Assembly (NCBI RefSeq): GCF_001729245.1
Contig: NZ_CP015217.1
Span: forward strand, 4,000,001-4,064,000
Reading direction: 5' to 3'
DNA: 64,000 nucleotides
Source of the DNA: Leptospira tipperaryensis
GTDB taxonomy: Bacteria; Spirochaetota; Leptospiria; Leptospirales; Leptospiraceae
Position numbers and translations under genes: made by a program. Below the pieces are notes generated by a model that was not told the origin of the DNA, searched no databases, and saw only the letters and a list, made by a program, of their open reading frames with translations. This document shows positions 30,675-39,366 of this stretch, piece by piece. Within the stretch, counting starts at the first letter, position 1, and every line of letters begins with the position of its first letter.

Positions 30675-31796
30675 TCAATTTTTTAGGATCCAATCGAATT
30701 CCTTTTCCTTTCCCACCAACTGAGAAATAGAATCGCAGCGATTCTTTTTCAAAAATTGATCTAAGAATTCAAGAATCCGCAAAGGTAGAAAAGGGCCCTG
30801 ATAAATATAACCGGTATAGATCTGAACTAAGTCAGCTCCCGCGAGAATTTTTTCCAACGCCGCCTGTCCTGAATCGATGCCACCGACTCCGATAATCGGA
30901 ATTCTTCCCTTCAATTGATTATACGCAACTCGAATGAATTCGGTCGCTTTTTTTCTAAGAGGTTTACCGGAAAGTCCTCCTTCTTTCTCCACATTCGGAT
31001 ATTTTGATAGAAGCGATTTATCAATTGTTGTATTTGTAAGAATGACTCCGTCTAGTTTCAGACTCAGAGAAGTTTCCAATAAGGCTTCTAGATCCTTCTG
31101 CTCCATATCGGGTGCAAATTTTATAAAGATAGGAATTTTAAAATCTTTTCCAAGTCCTGAACGAATTCCTTCAATCAAAGAAACAAAATTCTCTTGCTTC
31201 TGAAAGTTTCTGAGGCCCGGGGTATTGGGAGAACTGATATTGATGACCGTATAATCCGCGTAAGGTGATAAACGTTTTAAAGTGTAAACGTAGTCTTCCA
31301 CTGCCTTGTCTTCCGGAACGATCTTTGTCTTCCCGGCGTTGATACCGCGAATCTTCCCTTTGGTTTGTTTCGAAAGAATTTTGAACGCGAGATCCGCGCC
31401 AGGATTATTAAAACCCATACGATTGATAAGCGCTTGGTCTTCCGGATAACGGAACACTCTTGGTTTTGGATTTCCGGGTTGCGCCTGTCCAGTGATCGTT
31501 CCGACTTCCACGTGACCAAAACCCATTCTACTCAAGAATGGATACAACTCACCCGTTTTGTCAAAGCCAGCGCCCATTCCTAAAGGATTATCAAACTCTA
31601 AACCTGCGACTTTCGTTTTCAATCGATCGCTTCGATACGAAGTCATCGATTCCATCACGGAAAGTGCGCCGGGAATTTTTCGACTCACACCAAGAAGAGT
31701 TTTCGCGAGTTCATGCGCCGTCTCCGGATCTAAGGAAAGAAGAAAAGGTTTTAGAAAAGCGGTATAAGCGCCTTGTCTCAGTGAAGAAGAAATCAT
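30675..31796 (-). CDS. pyrD: Dihydroorotate dehydrogenase (quinone), class 2
   Basis: The 373-residue flavoenzyme oxidises dihydroorotate to orotate in pyrimidine synthesis, passing electrons to the membrane quinone pool. The N-terminal helices (AYTAFLKPFLLSLDPETAHELA) are the class 2 membrane-attachment extension. Active-site motifs are NPLGMGAGFDKTGE, INRMGFNNPGAD and VINISSPNTPGLR, with the class 2 catalytic serine, and VGGIDSGQAALEKILAGADLVQIYTGYIYQGP binds FMN phosphate. The length is typical. It follows the ABC exporter genes on the same strand with 26 bases between, so it may share their transcript. Confidence 0.95.
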   Translation of the reverse strand: MISSSLRQGAYTAFLKPFLLSLDPETAHELAKTLLGVSRKIPGALSVMESMTSYRSDRLKTKVAGLEFDNPLGMGAGFDKTGELYPFLSRMGFGHVEVGTITGQAQPGNPKPRVFRYPEDQALINRMGFNNPGADLAFKILSKQTKGKIRGINAGKTKIVPEDKAVEDYVYTLKRLSPYADYTVINISSPNTPGLRNFQKQENFVSLIEGIRSGLGKDFKIPIFIKFAPDMEQKDLEALLETSLSLKLDGVILTNTTIDKSLLSKYPNVEKEGGLSGKPLRKKATEFIRVAYNQLKGRIPIIGVGGIDSGQAALEKILAGADLVQIYTGYIYQGPFLPLRILEFLDQFLKKNRCDSISQLVGKEKEFDWILKN

Positions 31797-31822
31797 CTCT
31801 GAAACTATTTTCTCCGCTTAGA

Positions 31823-32905
31823 TCAAGACCAGCGAAAAATTCTACTCCCCGCAAAAAGAAATAAGATTCCGTACGCGAGTAAACCGGCGACCGCGGGAAG
31901 CGCCGTAGCAAAACCACCACCTTCAATAAAGACCGCACGCAAAGAATCCGCCATCAATGTAAGAGGAAGATTTCGAATGAAAGGCAAAACGACTTCCGGA
32001 AAATTTTGATAAGAGAAGAAGATTCCGGACAAAACCATCATAGGAAACGTGACCGCGTTTACCAAACCGTTTCCAACCTGAGAACTTGCGGCTCGAGATC
32101 CGATAAACATTCCGATACAAGCAAACGCAAAATTGCCGGCGAGATAAATGAGTATGGCCGCGCCGACGGAACCTTCAAAAGAATTTTCGAACGTCAGCGA
32201 AGTAAAACTCAGGAGAATCAGAGATTCAACTGCGGTAACTACCAATCTTGTAAAAAAGAAAGAAAGTAAAAAGTAGAGCTTATTCATCGGAGTAGCGGAC
32301 ATTCTTCGTAAGAGTTTTTTCATTCTCATTTCGATCAGATTCCATCCGACTCCCCAAAGACAAGAATTCATCACACCCATCGCGAGCATTCCGGGAACAA
32401 GATAATCGATATATCTCGTTCCTTTCGAATCCAATTTTTCTACTTTAAATTCGAGTTCGGATTGGCTTGAACGAATTTTTGCAAGAATCAAAAGATAATC
32501 TCTTTGTCCGTTCGGATTTTCCGGATCAAAGGAAAAATGAATCTTGCCGTCCGCAGTCTTTTCAAGTATAAGATTTAACTTTCCTCTTTTGAGATCTCGA
32601 ACCGCTTCCTCTTTCGAAAGAACCAAAAATTTGAGAGAAGGCAAGGATTGAGACGAAGAATTTTGTTCCTGTAACTTTGATTCTTCATTTAAGGAATTAC
32701 CAACCCCTAGAGTTCTTTTGAGTTCTTCTACTTGATAAGAATTTTCTAATACTGCAATTTTTACCTCTTCGGATCCGCGATTTTTGAATGCGATTCCGAG
32801 AACTCCCGCCATTGCGATCGGAAATACAAAGGCCCAAAAAAGAATTCCAGGTTCTCGATAAAATTCTTTGAGCTGAATGCTCACCAATTGAAGGATTTGT
32901 TTCAT
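31823..32905 (-). CDS. ABC-2 type transporter permease
   Basis: The 360-residue permease has one N-terminal helix (ILFWAFVFPIAMAGVLGIAF), a large extracytoplasmic segment of about 150 residues, then five C-terminal helices, the usual ABC-2 exporter layout. VPGMLAMGVMNSCLWGVGWNLIEMRMKKLLRRM and FPMMVLSGIFFSYQNFPE are characteristic of the family. Its ATG overlaps the stop of the ATPase gene by four bases (32902-32905), so the two subunits are made together. The transported compound is unknown; relatives export drugs, lipids or polysaccharide. A dimer of each subunit is expected. Confidence 0.88.
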   Translation of the reverse strand: MKQILQLVSIQLKEFYREPGILFWAFVFPIAMAGVLGIAFKNRGSEEVKIAVLENSYQVEELKRTLGVGNSLNEESKLQEQNSSSQSLPSLKFLVLSKEEAVRDLKRGKLNLILEKTADGKIHFSFDPENPNGQRDYLLILAKIRSSQSELEFKVEKLDSKGTRYIDYLVPGMLAMGVMNSCLWGVGWNLIEMRMKKLLRRMSATPMNKLYFLLSFFFTRLVVTAVESLILLSFTSLTFENSFEGSVGAAILIYLAGNFAFACIGMFIGSRAASSQVGNGLVNAVTFPMMVLSGIFFSYQNFPEVVLPFIRNLPLTLMADSLRAVFIEGGGFATALPAVAGLLAYGILFLFAGSRIFRWS

Positions 32906-33855
32906 TCTTCCAGTCCCCTTCCCGTCATGCTGAGGAAAAGATCGTCTAACGTTTTTTTATGACATTCCAAATTCTTTAACTTTTTTCCCGATGCGGAAAT
33001 CGTCTGGATCAATTGGGGCAGATAATCGGTGATCGCGGAAACATAAATTCTCGCCTCCGATTTAGCTCCGTCCCAATGATACTTGTACATTCCGGCGGAA
33101 GGAATCAAACTTTCAGGATTGGATCCGTCCTCCACGGAAAAACGAATGATCTCTCCACCGCCGGTTCTTCCTAAAAGATCCGGTAGAGTTCCCTGATCCA
33201 AAATTTTTCCCTTGTCCATAATGATGATTCTTTCGCAAAGAGTTTCAGCTTCTTCCATATAGTGAGTGGTAAGAATCATCGTAGTTTTACTTTGTCGAAG
33301 ACGATCCAGGATTTTCCATACGTCCCTTCTCGCTCCCGGATCCAGACCGGTCGTAGGTTCGTCCAAAAAAAGTATTTCAGGATAATTTAATATAGAAACG
33401 CCGAGTGCCAGTCTTTGTCTTTGACCGCCGGAAAGATGACTTACATAAGCTTTTTGTTTGTCTTCTAAGTTGATCAGTTCTAAAATTTCGTTGAGTCTTT
33501 CTTTTTTACTTTTATAAAATGTTCCGAAAAGATCGAGAGTTTCTTGAACGGTGATTCTATCCATAAACCGAGTTTCCTGTAAGGCCAATCCGATTTTGGA
33601 TCGAAGAAGAGTTTCGTTTTCTTTCCAAGTCGTTCCCAAAATGAAAATCGATCCTTCGTCCGGTTTTTGAATCCCTTCCAACATTTCGATCAGAGTTGTT
33701 TTACCGGCTCCGTTCGGACCTAAGAGCGCGACAAACTCGCCCCTGTGGATTTCCAAGCTCAGATCGTTTACCGCGGTCGTATTTTTAAAACGTTTGATTA
33801 CGTTACGAACGTCGATGACTACGTTTGTAGATTCGTTTGAATGTGTTGGATTCAA
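32902..33855 (-). CDS. ABC transporter ATP-binding protein (multidrug/ABC-2 exporter type)
   Basis: The 317-residue ATPase shows Walker A (LLGPNGAGKTTLIEML), the Q-loop region, the signature LSGGQRQRLALGVSI, Walker B with its glutamate (EILFLDEPTTGLDPGARRD) and the switch histidine (ILTTHYMEEAETLCERI). About 80 extra C-terminal residues follow the nucleotide-binding domain, as in exporters of the NodI/DrrA group. It is the first gene of a two-gene exporter unit, with the permease gene overlapping its stop. Substrate not evident. Confidence 0.92.
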   Translation of the reverse strand: MNPTHSNESTNVVIDVRNVIKRFKNTTAVNDLSLEIHRGEFVALLGPNGAGKTTLIEMLEGIQKPDEGSIFILGTTWKENETLLRSKIGLALQETRFMDRITVQETLDLFGTFYKSKKERLNEILELINLEDKQKAYVSHLSGGQRQRLALGVSILNYPEILFLDEPTTGLDPGARRDVWKILDRLRQSKTTMILTTHYMEEAETLCERIIIMDKGKILDQGTLPDLLGRTGGGEIIRFSVEDGSNPESLIPSAGMYKYHWDGAKSEARIYVSAITDYLPQLIQTISASGKKLKNLECHKKTLDDLFLSMTGRGLEE

Positions 33856-33925
33856 GAGAACATCCTTTTGGTATGGATTTTAGAATTAAGATTTCATTTT
33901 TCGAATTTCGATCTTACCAAAATGC

Positions 33926-34657
33926 TCATGCATTTTTTACGACCCTGTAAATCAAAGAAGGAAAAAGACGAAGCAAAAAACGAAGATAACGAACGACTCC
34001 GATTCCTATATAAACCTTGTCTTTTTCCAGAGCGGCTAAAAATTGATCGGTCAATTCTGCCGTTGTCAATTTATTCTTCCCTCTACCCGCGGTCATCGGC
34101 GTATCTACTTGTGGAGGCAACATTTCGATCACTCGGATATTCGATCCTTCCAATTGATAACGCAGGGCCTCAGTAAACAAATGAAGCCCGGCCTTTGTTC
34201 CACAATACAAGGGCGCGGATTTTTTCGGCACCAATGCCAAACCGGAAGTAACATTCACAATCGCTGAATCTTTATGTACTTTTAGAATCGGAATCAAAAT
34301 GGAAATCAATCGTATTGGGATTGTTAGGTTAGTCTGAATTTCTTTTTCTACGTTCCCACTTTGATCCGGGTCTTTTAGAAAATCGGGATTGAATTGAATT
34401 CCCGCGTTATTGATCAAAACATTAAGAGAAGAATGTTTCTTTTTGATAAGCGAAATGAGCCTATCAAAATCGGCGGGTTTAGTAAGATCGCACCGAATCG
34501 TTTGAATTCCTGAAATGGAAGATAACTTGGAAAGCGATTCTTTATTTCTCCCCAAAGCAAGTACCGTGTTATTTAAGGAGGCGAATCTTTTCGCGAGTTC
34601 AAGGCCGATTCCCGACGTAGCGCCGGTGATTAAGATCGTATTTCCTGAAAGTTTCAT
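33926..34657 (-). CDS. Short-chain dehydrogenase/reductase (DltE-like SDR)
   Basis: The 243-residue oxidoreductase has a Rossmann NAD(P)-binding motif LITGATSGIGLELAKRF, the structural motif LINNAGIQFN, catalytic Ser in IVNVTSGLALVP and the YxxxK pair in PLYCGTKAGLHLFTEAL. ALGRNKES after strand two suggests NADP preference. The C-terminus ends in a basic hydrophobic helix (VRYLRFLLRLFPSLIYRVVK) that could associate with the membrane, as in DltE-like members. It lies upstream of the ABC exporter genes on the same strand, 70 bases away. Substrate unknown. Confidence 0.88.
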   Translation of the reverse strand: MKLSGNTILITGATSGIGLELAKRFASLNNTVLALGRNKESLSKLSSISGIQTIRCDLTKPADFDRLISLIKKKHSSLNVLINNAGIQFNPDFLKDPDQSGNVEKEIQTNLTIPIRLISILIPILKVHKDSAIVNVTSGLALVPKKSAPLYCGTKAGLHLFTEALRYQLEGSNIRVIEMLPPQVDTPMTAGRGKNKLTTAELTDQFLAALEKDKVYIGIGVVRYLRFLLRLFPSLIYRVVKNA

Positions 34658-34718
34658 GATCCGCTTATCTTCTTTTTTGAAACGGATCGATCAAGCAATT
34701 CCCAAATTGAAGTTGGAA

Positions 34719-35609
34719 TTAACTTTTACCGTAATAACGTAAAATCTGTCTGAGTGAGGAAAGATAAGAAGGACCGAAAAGATTGATGTGAACCAGAACC
34801 GGATAAATTTGCCAAAAAGGAATTCTATCTTTCAAATGTCCGGGATCGTCCACGCCGATAGAAGAAAGAATCTGCTGCATCTCTTCCAGATTCAAAGGAC
34901 TTCCGAATAAACTCAACATAGCAAGATCTTGTTCCGGATGAGAAAAGGAGATCGAGGGATCAATCAGATAAGAATGTCCGTTCTTTCCGGTTAGAATATT
35001 TCCGGACCAAAGATCCCCATGAATCAACCTGGGTTTGGAACGATTGAGAGACCATTCCTCCGTAAATTTTCGAAAAACGTCGGTAACACCTTCCACGTCC
35101 TTGGGAGCTATTAATTTTCTTCCAAAGGCCAAATCCAACTGCGGTGATAAACGACATTCCCAAAAAAATTCTTCAAACGAAGAAAACCACTGATTCTTTT
35201 GAGATAAGGTTCCAATGAAATTATTCCGCTTCCAACCCCAAGAGTTAGAATCCTTCTGGTAGAGCAGTTTCAGACTTCGAATCAAATCTTCTCGTGCGCT
35301 CGAACTCGATCCGACTTCGATATAATCCATTACGAGAAACCAAGAATTTCCGGCCTGAACAGTTCCATAACATTCAGGAACCCGAACTCCAACTCTATAG
35401 AGTTGCTCGAGAGATTCTTTTTCGGTTTCCGCCATTTCTCGACTGGAAATGACTTTTACTGCAAAGGAATGGGCAGGCGCCGTCACGAGATAGATTTCAT
35501 TGAGACTGGATGATTGTAGAGCGATTCTAGGTCTTGAGCCGGAATTCAGAATCCCCAGCCTTTCCAGACCGTCATAGATCGCCTCTTCTAATCCTGCTTT
35601 GATGACCAC
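34719..35609 (-). CDS. Fructosamine kinase family protein
   Basis: The 296-residue protein has a protein-kinase-like fold of the fructosamine/ketosamine-3-kinase family. Visible are the nucleotide-binding lysine region SFAVKVISSREMAETEKESL, the catalytic loop RLIHGDLWSGNILTGKNG and the metal-binding YLIDPSISFSHPEQDLAMLSLFG. These enzymes phosphorylate sugar-modified amines so that the adducts fall off proteins, a repair of glycation damage. The protein is cytoplasmic and of normal family length. It lies 61 bases upstream of the SDR gene on the same strand; co-transcription is possible, but no shared pathway is obvious. Confidence 0.86.
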   Translation of the reverse strand: MVIKAGLEEAIYDGLERLGILNSGSRPRIALQSSSLNEIYLVTAPAHSFAVKVISSREMAETEKESLEQLYRVGVRVPECYGTVQAGNSWFLVMDYIEVGSSSSAREDLIRSLKLLYQKDSNSWGWKRNNFIGTLSQKNQWFSSFEEFFWECRLSPQLDLAFGRKLIAPKDVEGVTDVFRKFTEEWSLNRSKPRLIHGDLWSGNILTGKNGHSYLIDPSISFSHPEQDLAMLSLFGSPLNLEEMQQILSSIGVDDPGHLKDRIPFWQIYPVLVHINLFGPSYLSSLRQILRYYGKS

Positions 35610-35718
35610 ACTCGCTTCCTCCCGGATAAAGTCCGGTCCTTTCGTCTGATTAAAAAATCGGTTCGAAAGGTTCCCGGATTGATTGAAATTTAAGAAAACG
35701 TATTATATTCCGTAAGAC

Positions 35719-36648
35719 GTGATCATTCTTCGAATTCTTACCTTACTTTGTTTCTTTGATACTTCCTATCTTTGGGCCAAGGAACCGACGCCAATTTGGA
35801 ATTATACGATTCACCAATCGATCGAAAGGGAATCTCCTGCTTATTGGACAGAAATTTTTTCAAAATCGCATACTCTTTGTTTTACGGGAACTTATCTGCG
35901 AGCGGATGGCAGCCTCAAGTCCATTCGGCTTCCCGAAACTTTCTTTACCTTGGGTCAGAAACACAAGGTTCGATTGATTCCGCTTGTTACAAGCTCTCAT
36001 CCCCATGGTTGGTACTTCTTAAAAACGGAATCTGGAATTCAAAACTCAATCGAAAGCTTAATCCATTTTATAGAACAAAATCCTAATCTATCAGGATTGC
36101 ATTTTGATATCGAATACATTTCAAACTCACAGATACCGAATTATAAAAGATTTCTAAAAGAACTAAGAAAGAGACTTCCCCGAGATAAAGTTTTGACCTT
36201 AGCTCTTTTTCCTCAGATAGAATTTCCGAATCTCAATTCTAAGATTCATGCAGAGCTTTTGGACGCGGACTTTATCGACGAATTTGTGCTGATGAGCTAC
36301 GATTTTCATTCTTCCAAAACAAAACCCGGCCCGGTAACTTCGCTTTCTTGGACCAAGAAGAATTTGGAATTTTTATCCGGTAAAATTCCTTCTTCTAAAC
36401 TTTGGTTGGGGCTTCCCCTTTACGGATATTTTTGGAAAAAAGACGGCAAAGTAAAAATCATCGATCAAAGGACATTGGCAAAAAATCGAAATCGTTTTGA
36501 AATCACATACGGAGAAGACGGTTTTATGGAACTGAAGGATGAAACCGGAATTGGATATATCTCAGACGGAAAATCTTTATATCAATTACAAGGTTTAACC
36601 GAAAGATATCAACTCAAAGGAACCGGCTTCTGGAGAATCGGGTTTTAA
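35719..36648 (+). CDS. Exported GH18-like glycosidase family protein
   Basis: The 309-residue protein has a short signal peptide (IILRILTLLCFFDTSYLWA). The barrel domain resembles the YaaH/chitinase-like GH18 group. The catalytic strand is GLHFDIEYI, in which the family's final Asp-x-Glu is kept but the two earlier aspartates are Ser and His. EFVLMSYDFHSS and KLWLGLPLYGYFWK are the following conserved strands, and GTGFWRIGF closes the barrel. It may hydrolyse N-acetylglucosamine polymers such as peptidoglycan, or only bind them. The start is GTG at 35719. The stop overlaps the stop of the next convergent gene by four bases. Confidence 0.78.
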   Translation: MIILRILTLLCFFDTSYLWAKEPTPIWNYTIHQSIERESPAYWTEIFSKSHTLCFTGTYLRADGSLKSIRLPETFFTLGQKHKVRLIPLVTSSHPHGWYFLKTESGIQNSIESLIHFIEQNPNLSGLHFDIEYISNSQIPNYKRFLKELRKRLPRDKVLTLALFPQIEFPNLNSKIHAELLDADFIDEFVLMSYDFHSSKTKPGPVTSLSWTKKNLEFLSGKIPSSKLWLGLPLYGYFWKKDGKVKIIDQRTLAKNRNRFEITYGEDGFMELKDETGIGYISDGKSLYQLQGLTERYQLKGTGFWRIGF

Positions 36649-37355
36649 CGAAAATCATAGACGATCTTTACGTTCAGACTTTTTCCCTTCTCATCGTTGA
36701 TATTGGAGGTTCCTTTATACTCCATGATTCTTTTTGATTCGATATCATAGACCATGTCGATCGGCGATACAAAAACGGCCAACACCGCATTGTCAATTTT
36801 CATTCTTAAGAATAAAGCCGGCTTTCCTTTGTAATCTCCGACTTTTGTTTTGGAAACGGAAAAGGCAAAGATATCTCTTTCAACTGGAACCAAAAATCGA
36901 AAACGAATCGTTTTTCCATCGATTAAAGATTCCCAATTATTTTTTACAAAATAATCAAAACCTCCGTCCATCGAAGCCGGCTCCGAGAAGGAGATCGTTT
37001 TTTCCTCTAACGGTTTTTCCGAATTCCGTCGTGCGAATAATTTTGCGGATCCGGATTTTAAAAAGGTTCCACCTTCCAGATAACCGTCCCGTAAATCGTC
37101 CAATTGGAAATCGGGGATGGAGGGATTTTTGGAGAATTGGATTTTCTTTTTAGCAAAAACCTTTCCCTGCGGATCTTTATATTGAATCCTAGAATAGGAA
37201 TGATTTCCGTTTTCCCAAATCTCTTCGTGATGATCGTAATAGAGAATTTTCCCGGATTCTAGATCCGTCGCCGTTCCAAAAAAATGCACCTTTTTTGTTT
37301 CACCAAAAATCGAAACTGATAAATTCAAAATTAAGAATGGAATGATGATTTTCAT
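36645..37355 (-). CDS. Exported protein of unknown function
   Basis: The 236-residue protein has a signal peptide (MKIIIPFLILNLSVSIFG) and a beta-rich mature region. It opens with FFGTATDLESGKILYYDHHEEIWENG and has a second block RFRFLVPVERDIFAFSVSKTKVGDYKGKPALFLRMK, a pattern reminiscent of periplasmic lipid- or polymer-binding beta-sandwich domains; this is a weak impression. No catalytic motif is seen. It converges on the GH18-like gene with a four-base overlap of stops. Confidence 0.65.
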   Translation of the reverse strand: MKIIIPFLILNLSVSIFGETKKVHFFGTATDLESGKILYYDHHEEIWENGNHSYSRIQYKDPQGKVFAKKKIQFSKNPSIPDFQLDDLRDGYLEGGTFLKSGSAKLFARRNSEKPLEEKTISFSEPASMDGGFDYFVKNNWESLIDGKTIRFRFLVPVERDIFAFSVSKTKVGDYKGKPALFLRMKIDNAVLAVFVSPIDMVYDIESKRIMEYKGTSNINDEKGKSLNVKIVYDFR

Positions 37356-37699
37356 TTTATTTCCTTTCGAATTCGTTTTCTTAGACTTAAAAGACGGGAT
37401 TTAGAAATTTATTTTTGACTCTTAAAAATATAAGAGTGAGTCCACTTTCGGATTCGAAAGAATTTTGGTAAGATTTGTTTTTCCCAAAAGCGAATGTCTT
37501 TGAGTTTAATTGGAAAATTCCTTCCTTGGAAGAATGAAAATTTGTCGGTCGGACCCCGGATTTTTGCTTTCAGAATAAAAATCCGAAGAGTGAATCGACC
37601 CTACGTTTCGAATTTTATAAAAGGAAATTCTAATGAAATCAGTTCTTCTTGTAGAGTTGAAAACAGGGATCAGCTTTACACGATCCGGAAAATGAATCG
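37356..37699. other. Intergenic region downstream of the AraC-type regulator
   Basis: This gap of about 340 bases separates two minus-strand genes. A short inverted repeat (ACTCTTA at 37418-37424, TAAGAGT at 37431-37437) lies 63 bases before the exported-protein start and could be an operator. A weak GGATC/GATCC hairpin near 37669-37688 may end the regulator transcript. A plus-strand open frame from 37494 runs into the regulator gene antisense and has no family likeness, so I do not call it. Confidence 0.35.
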
Positions 37700-38740
37700 T
37701 TATTTAAACCGAACCGGGATTTTAATCGAATGCCGACGCCGATGTTCCAGAGGAGTGATTCCGACGTATCTTTTAAAAAGGACTCGAAAAAATCCGACGT
37801 TTTCATATCCCACCGCGTAACTGATCTCTTCGATGGAATCTCCGGTTTCTTCCAGACGACGCCTCGCCCATTCAATTCGAAGTCGTTGCAAATAAGTGGA
37901 AGGTGGATCGCCCGTGGCTTGTTTAAATCTTCTTTTTAAACTTCGAGAACTCAGGCCCACTCTTTGCGCAAGGGTTTCCATCGAGATCGTTGTGGTGAAT
38001 TCGTTTTCAAGAATCTCCTGAGCCGTCGCGACCGATAAATCGTCGTGATGTTTCTGAGCCGCGAAAGTCATAAAAGGAGTCTGTGAAATTCTATCGGAAT
38101 CGAGTAGAAAATGTTTGGCACATTTGAGCGCAACTTCTCTTCCAAGAGATTGTTCCAGAACGTGAAGACTTAGATCGTAGAAAGCGTTACTTCCTCCGGA
38201 TGTCAAAAAATTGCCTTGGTCGATGACTAGTTTATCTACTTCTAAATGAACGGAAGGAAACATCCTTCGAAAGAGCGAGGCGAACTGCCAATGAGTTGTA
38301 GCCGATCGACCTTCCAGTAAACCCGTGGAAGCGAGCAAAAAAGCACCCGAGCAAACGCTCGCGATTCGAACTCCTTGAGCCGCGGCTTCTTTGAGCCATT
38401 CTATCTCGAGTCCACATCTCCGTTTGATTGCGACAACATTGGGTCCGATTGCCGGCACGATTACAAGATCCACTTTTTCGCAACGACCAACGAGATCGGG
38501 TTTGATCTGGACGTTTCCATGAAGTTGTACGGGTTCGGATTGAATCGCAGCTGTACGCACACGGCAAATCGGAGGTTTCCGACGGTTCTCGAGATCCATT
38601 CCCGCAAATTCAAAGAATTCGAAAAGGCCGGTAATGACGGAGGCCGGGGCGCCGGGAATCAGAAGAATGACAACGTCCATATTTGGCATTCCGACAACGC
38701 TTTGGCGGAATCGCAACGAAAACATCCTTTCGGCGCTCAT
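37700..38740 (-). CDS. GlxA-like AraC family transcriptional regulator with DJ-1/PfpI domain
   Basis: The 346-residue regulator has an N-terminal DJ-1/PfpI (class I amidotransferase-like) domain, with VDLVIVPAIGPN and the nucleophile-elbow cysteine in RIASVCSGAFLLASTGLL. A C-terminal double helix-turn-helix follows (TISMETLAQRVGLSSRSLKRRFKQATGDPPSTYLQ; EEISYAVGYENVGFFRVLFKRYVGITPLEHR). GlxA-like proteins usually activate catabolic or stress genes after binding a small amine or aldehyde. The start may instead be ATG 38689 (MPNMDVVILLIPGA), where the family normally begins. It is divergent from the DUF1304 membrane protein gene, a likely target (inference). The gene seems richer in G and C than its neighbours by eye. 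Confidence 0.85.
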   Translation of the reverse strand: MSAERMFSLRFRQSVVGMPNMDVVILLIPGAPASVITGLFEFFEFAGMDLENRRKPPICRVRTAAIQSEPVQLHGNVQIKPDLVGRCEKVDLVIVPAIGPNVVAIKRRCGLEIEWLKEAAAQGVRIASVCSGAFLLASTGLLEGRSATTHWQFASLFRRMFPSVHLEVDKLVIDQGNFLTSGGSNAFYDLSLHVLEQSLGREVALKCAKHFLLDSDRISQTPFMTFAAQKHHDDLSVATAQEILENEFTTTISMETLAQRVGLSSRSLKRRFKQATGDPPSTYLQRLRIEWARRRLEETGDSIEEISYAVGYENVGFFRVLFKRYVGITPLEHRRRHSIKIPVRFK

Positions 38741-38839
38741 TCAAAAGGCTGAATCACGTCGAAAATTGGCGTAGATGCACCTTTACAAATGGAAACCCAC
38801 CTGCTAAACTACCGAAACAAATCTTAAGGAGATAATGGA

Positions 38840-39226
38840 ATGATTTTAGCCGCAAGAATTTTGGCTGGCATAGTAGGCGCGCTTCACGTGTGGATTTTTC
38901 TTATGGAAAGCGTTCTTTGGATGCGTCCGACAATCCACAGACGCTTCGGTGTTACGGATAAAAAGTTAGCGGAAGCTATGAAAGGGGTTTTTCTAAACCA
39001 AGGTTTTTACAATCTCTTTCTGGCAATCGGCGCATTGTATGGAGCGATCTTCTTCGAACTTCATCCTGCCTACGCTCCGGCGATCATGATCTTTTCCTGC
39101 TTTTCCGTTTTTGGCGCCGGTCTCGTTCTTTTTGCTTCCAAACCCGCTATGGCTCGCGCAGCAATCATTCAGGGTCTACCACCTTTGATCGCGATCATAC
39201 TCATCGGGGTTTCTATCAACGGTTGA
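38840..39226 (+). CDS. DUF1304 family membrane protein
   Basis: The 128-residue protein has four membrane helices (LAARILAGIVGALHVWIFLMESV; YNLFLAIGALYGAIFF; IMIFSCFSVFGAGLVLF; GLPPLIAIILIGVSI). It matches the DUF1304 pattern, including a conserved WMRPTIHRRFGV loop and FLNQGFYNLFLA. No function is established for the family. AAGGAGAT precedes ATG 38840. The gene is divergent from the GlxA-like regulator with 99 bases between the starts, which suggests control by that regulator. Two hairpins follow the stop. Confidence 0.84.
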   Translation: MILAARILAGIVGALHVWIFLMESVLWMRPTIHRRFGVTDKKLAEAMKGVFLNQGFYNLFLAIGALYGAIFFELHPAYAPAIMIFSCFSVFGAGLVLFASKPAMARAAIIQGLPPLIAIILIGVSING

Positions 39227-39234
39227 TCGGTGAA

Positions 39235-39254
39235 ATAATCCGGAAACGGATTAT
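39235..39254. repeat. Perfect hairpin with GAAA tetraloop
   Basis: ATAATCCG (39235-39242) pairs perfectly with CGGATTAT (39247-39254) around GAAA, a stable tetraloop. It starts eight bases after the DUF1304 stop. No T-run follows, so it may stabilise the 3' end or act with the next hairpin. Confidence 0.5.
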
Positions 39255-39300
39255 AAATTCTAAATCAGATTAGAACAATTTGGATATTTGTTTTCAATCC

Positions 39301-39346
39301 ACTCGGATACATTAGAATTTAATAATTCTCTTGTGATCCGAGTTTT
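39301..39346. terminator. Nested hairpin between convergent genes
   Basis: An outer stem ACTCGGAT (39301-39308) with ATCCGAGT (39336-39343) encloses an inner stem AGAATT (39314-39319) with AATTCT (39324-39329). TTT follows on the plus strand. Lying between the ends of the DUF1304 gene and the Hyf-like operon, it may end transcripts from either side. Confidence 0.45.
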
Positions 39347-39366
39347 GAACATTCTTTCTTTTTGAG

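Noticed and set aside
37494..37820. Plus-strand 108-codon frame
   Set aside because: It starts in an AT-rich gap without a ribosome site and runs antisense into the GlxA-like regulator gene.
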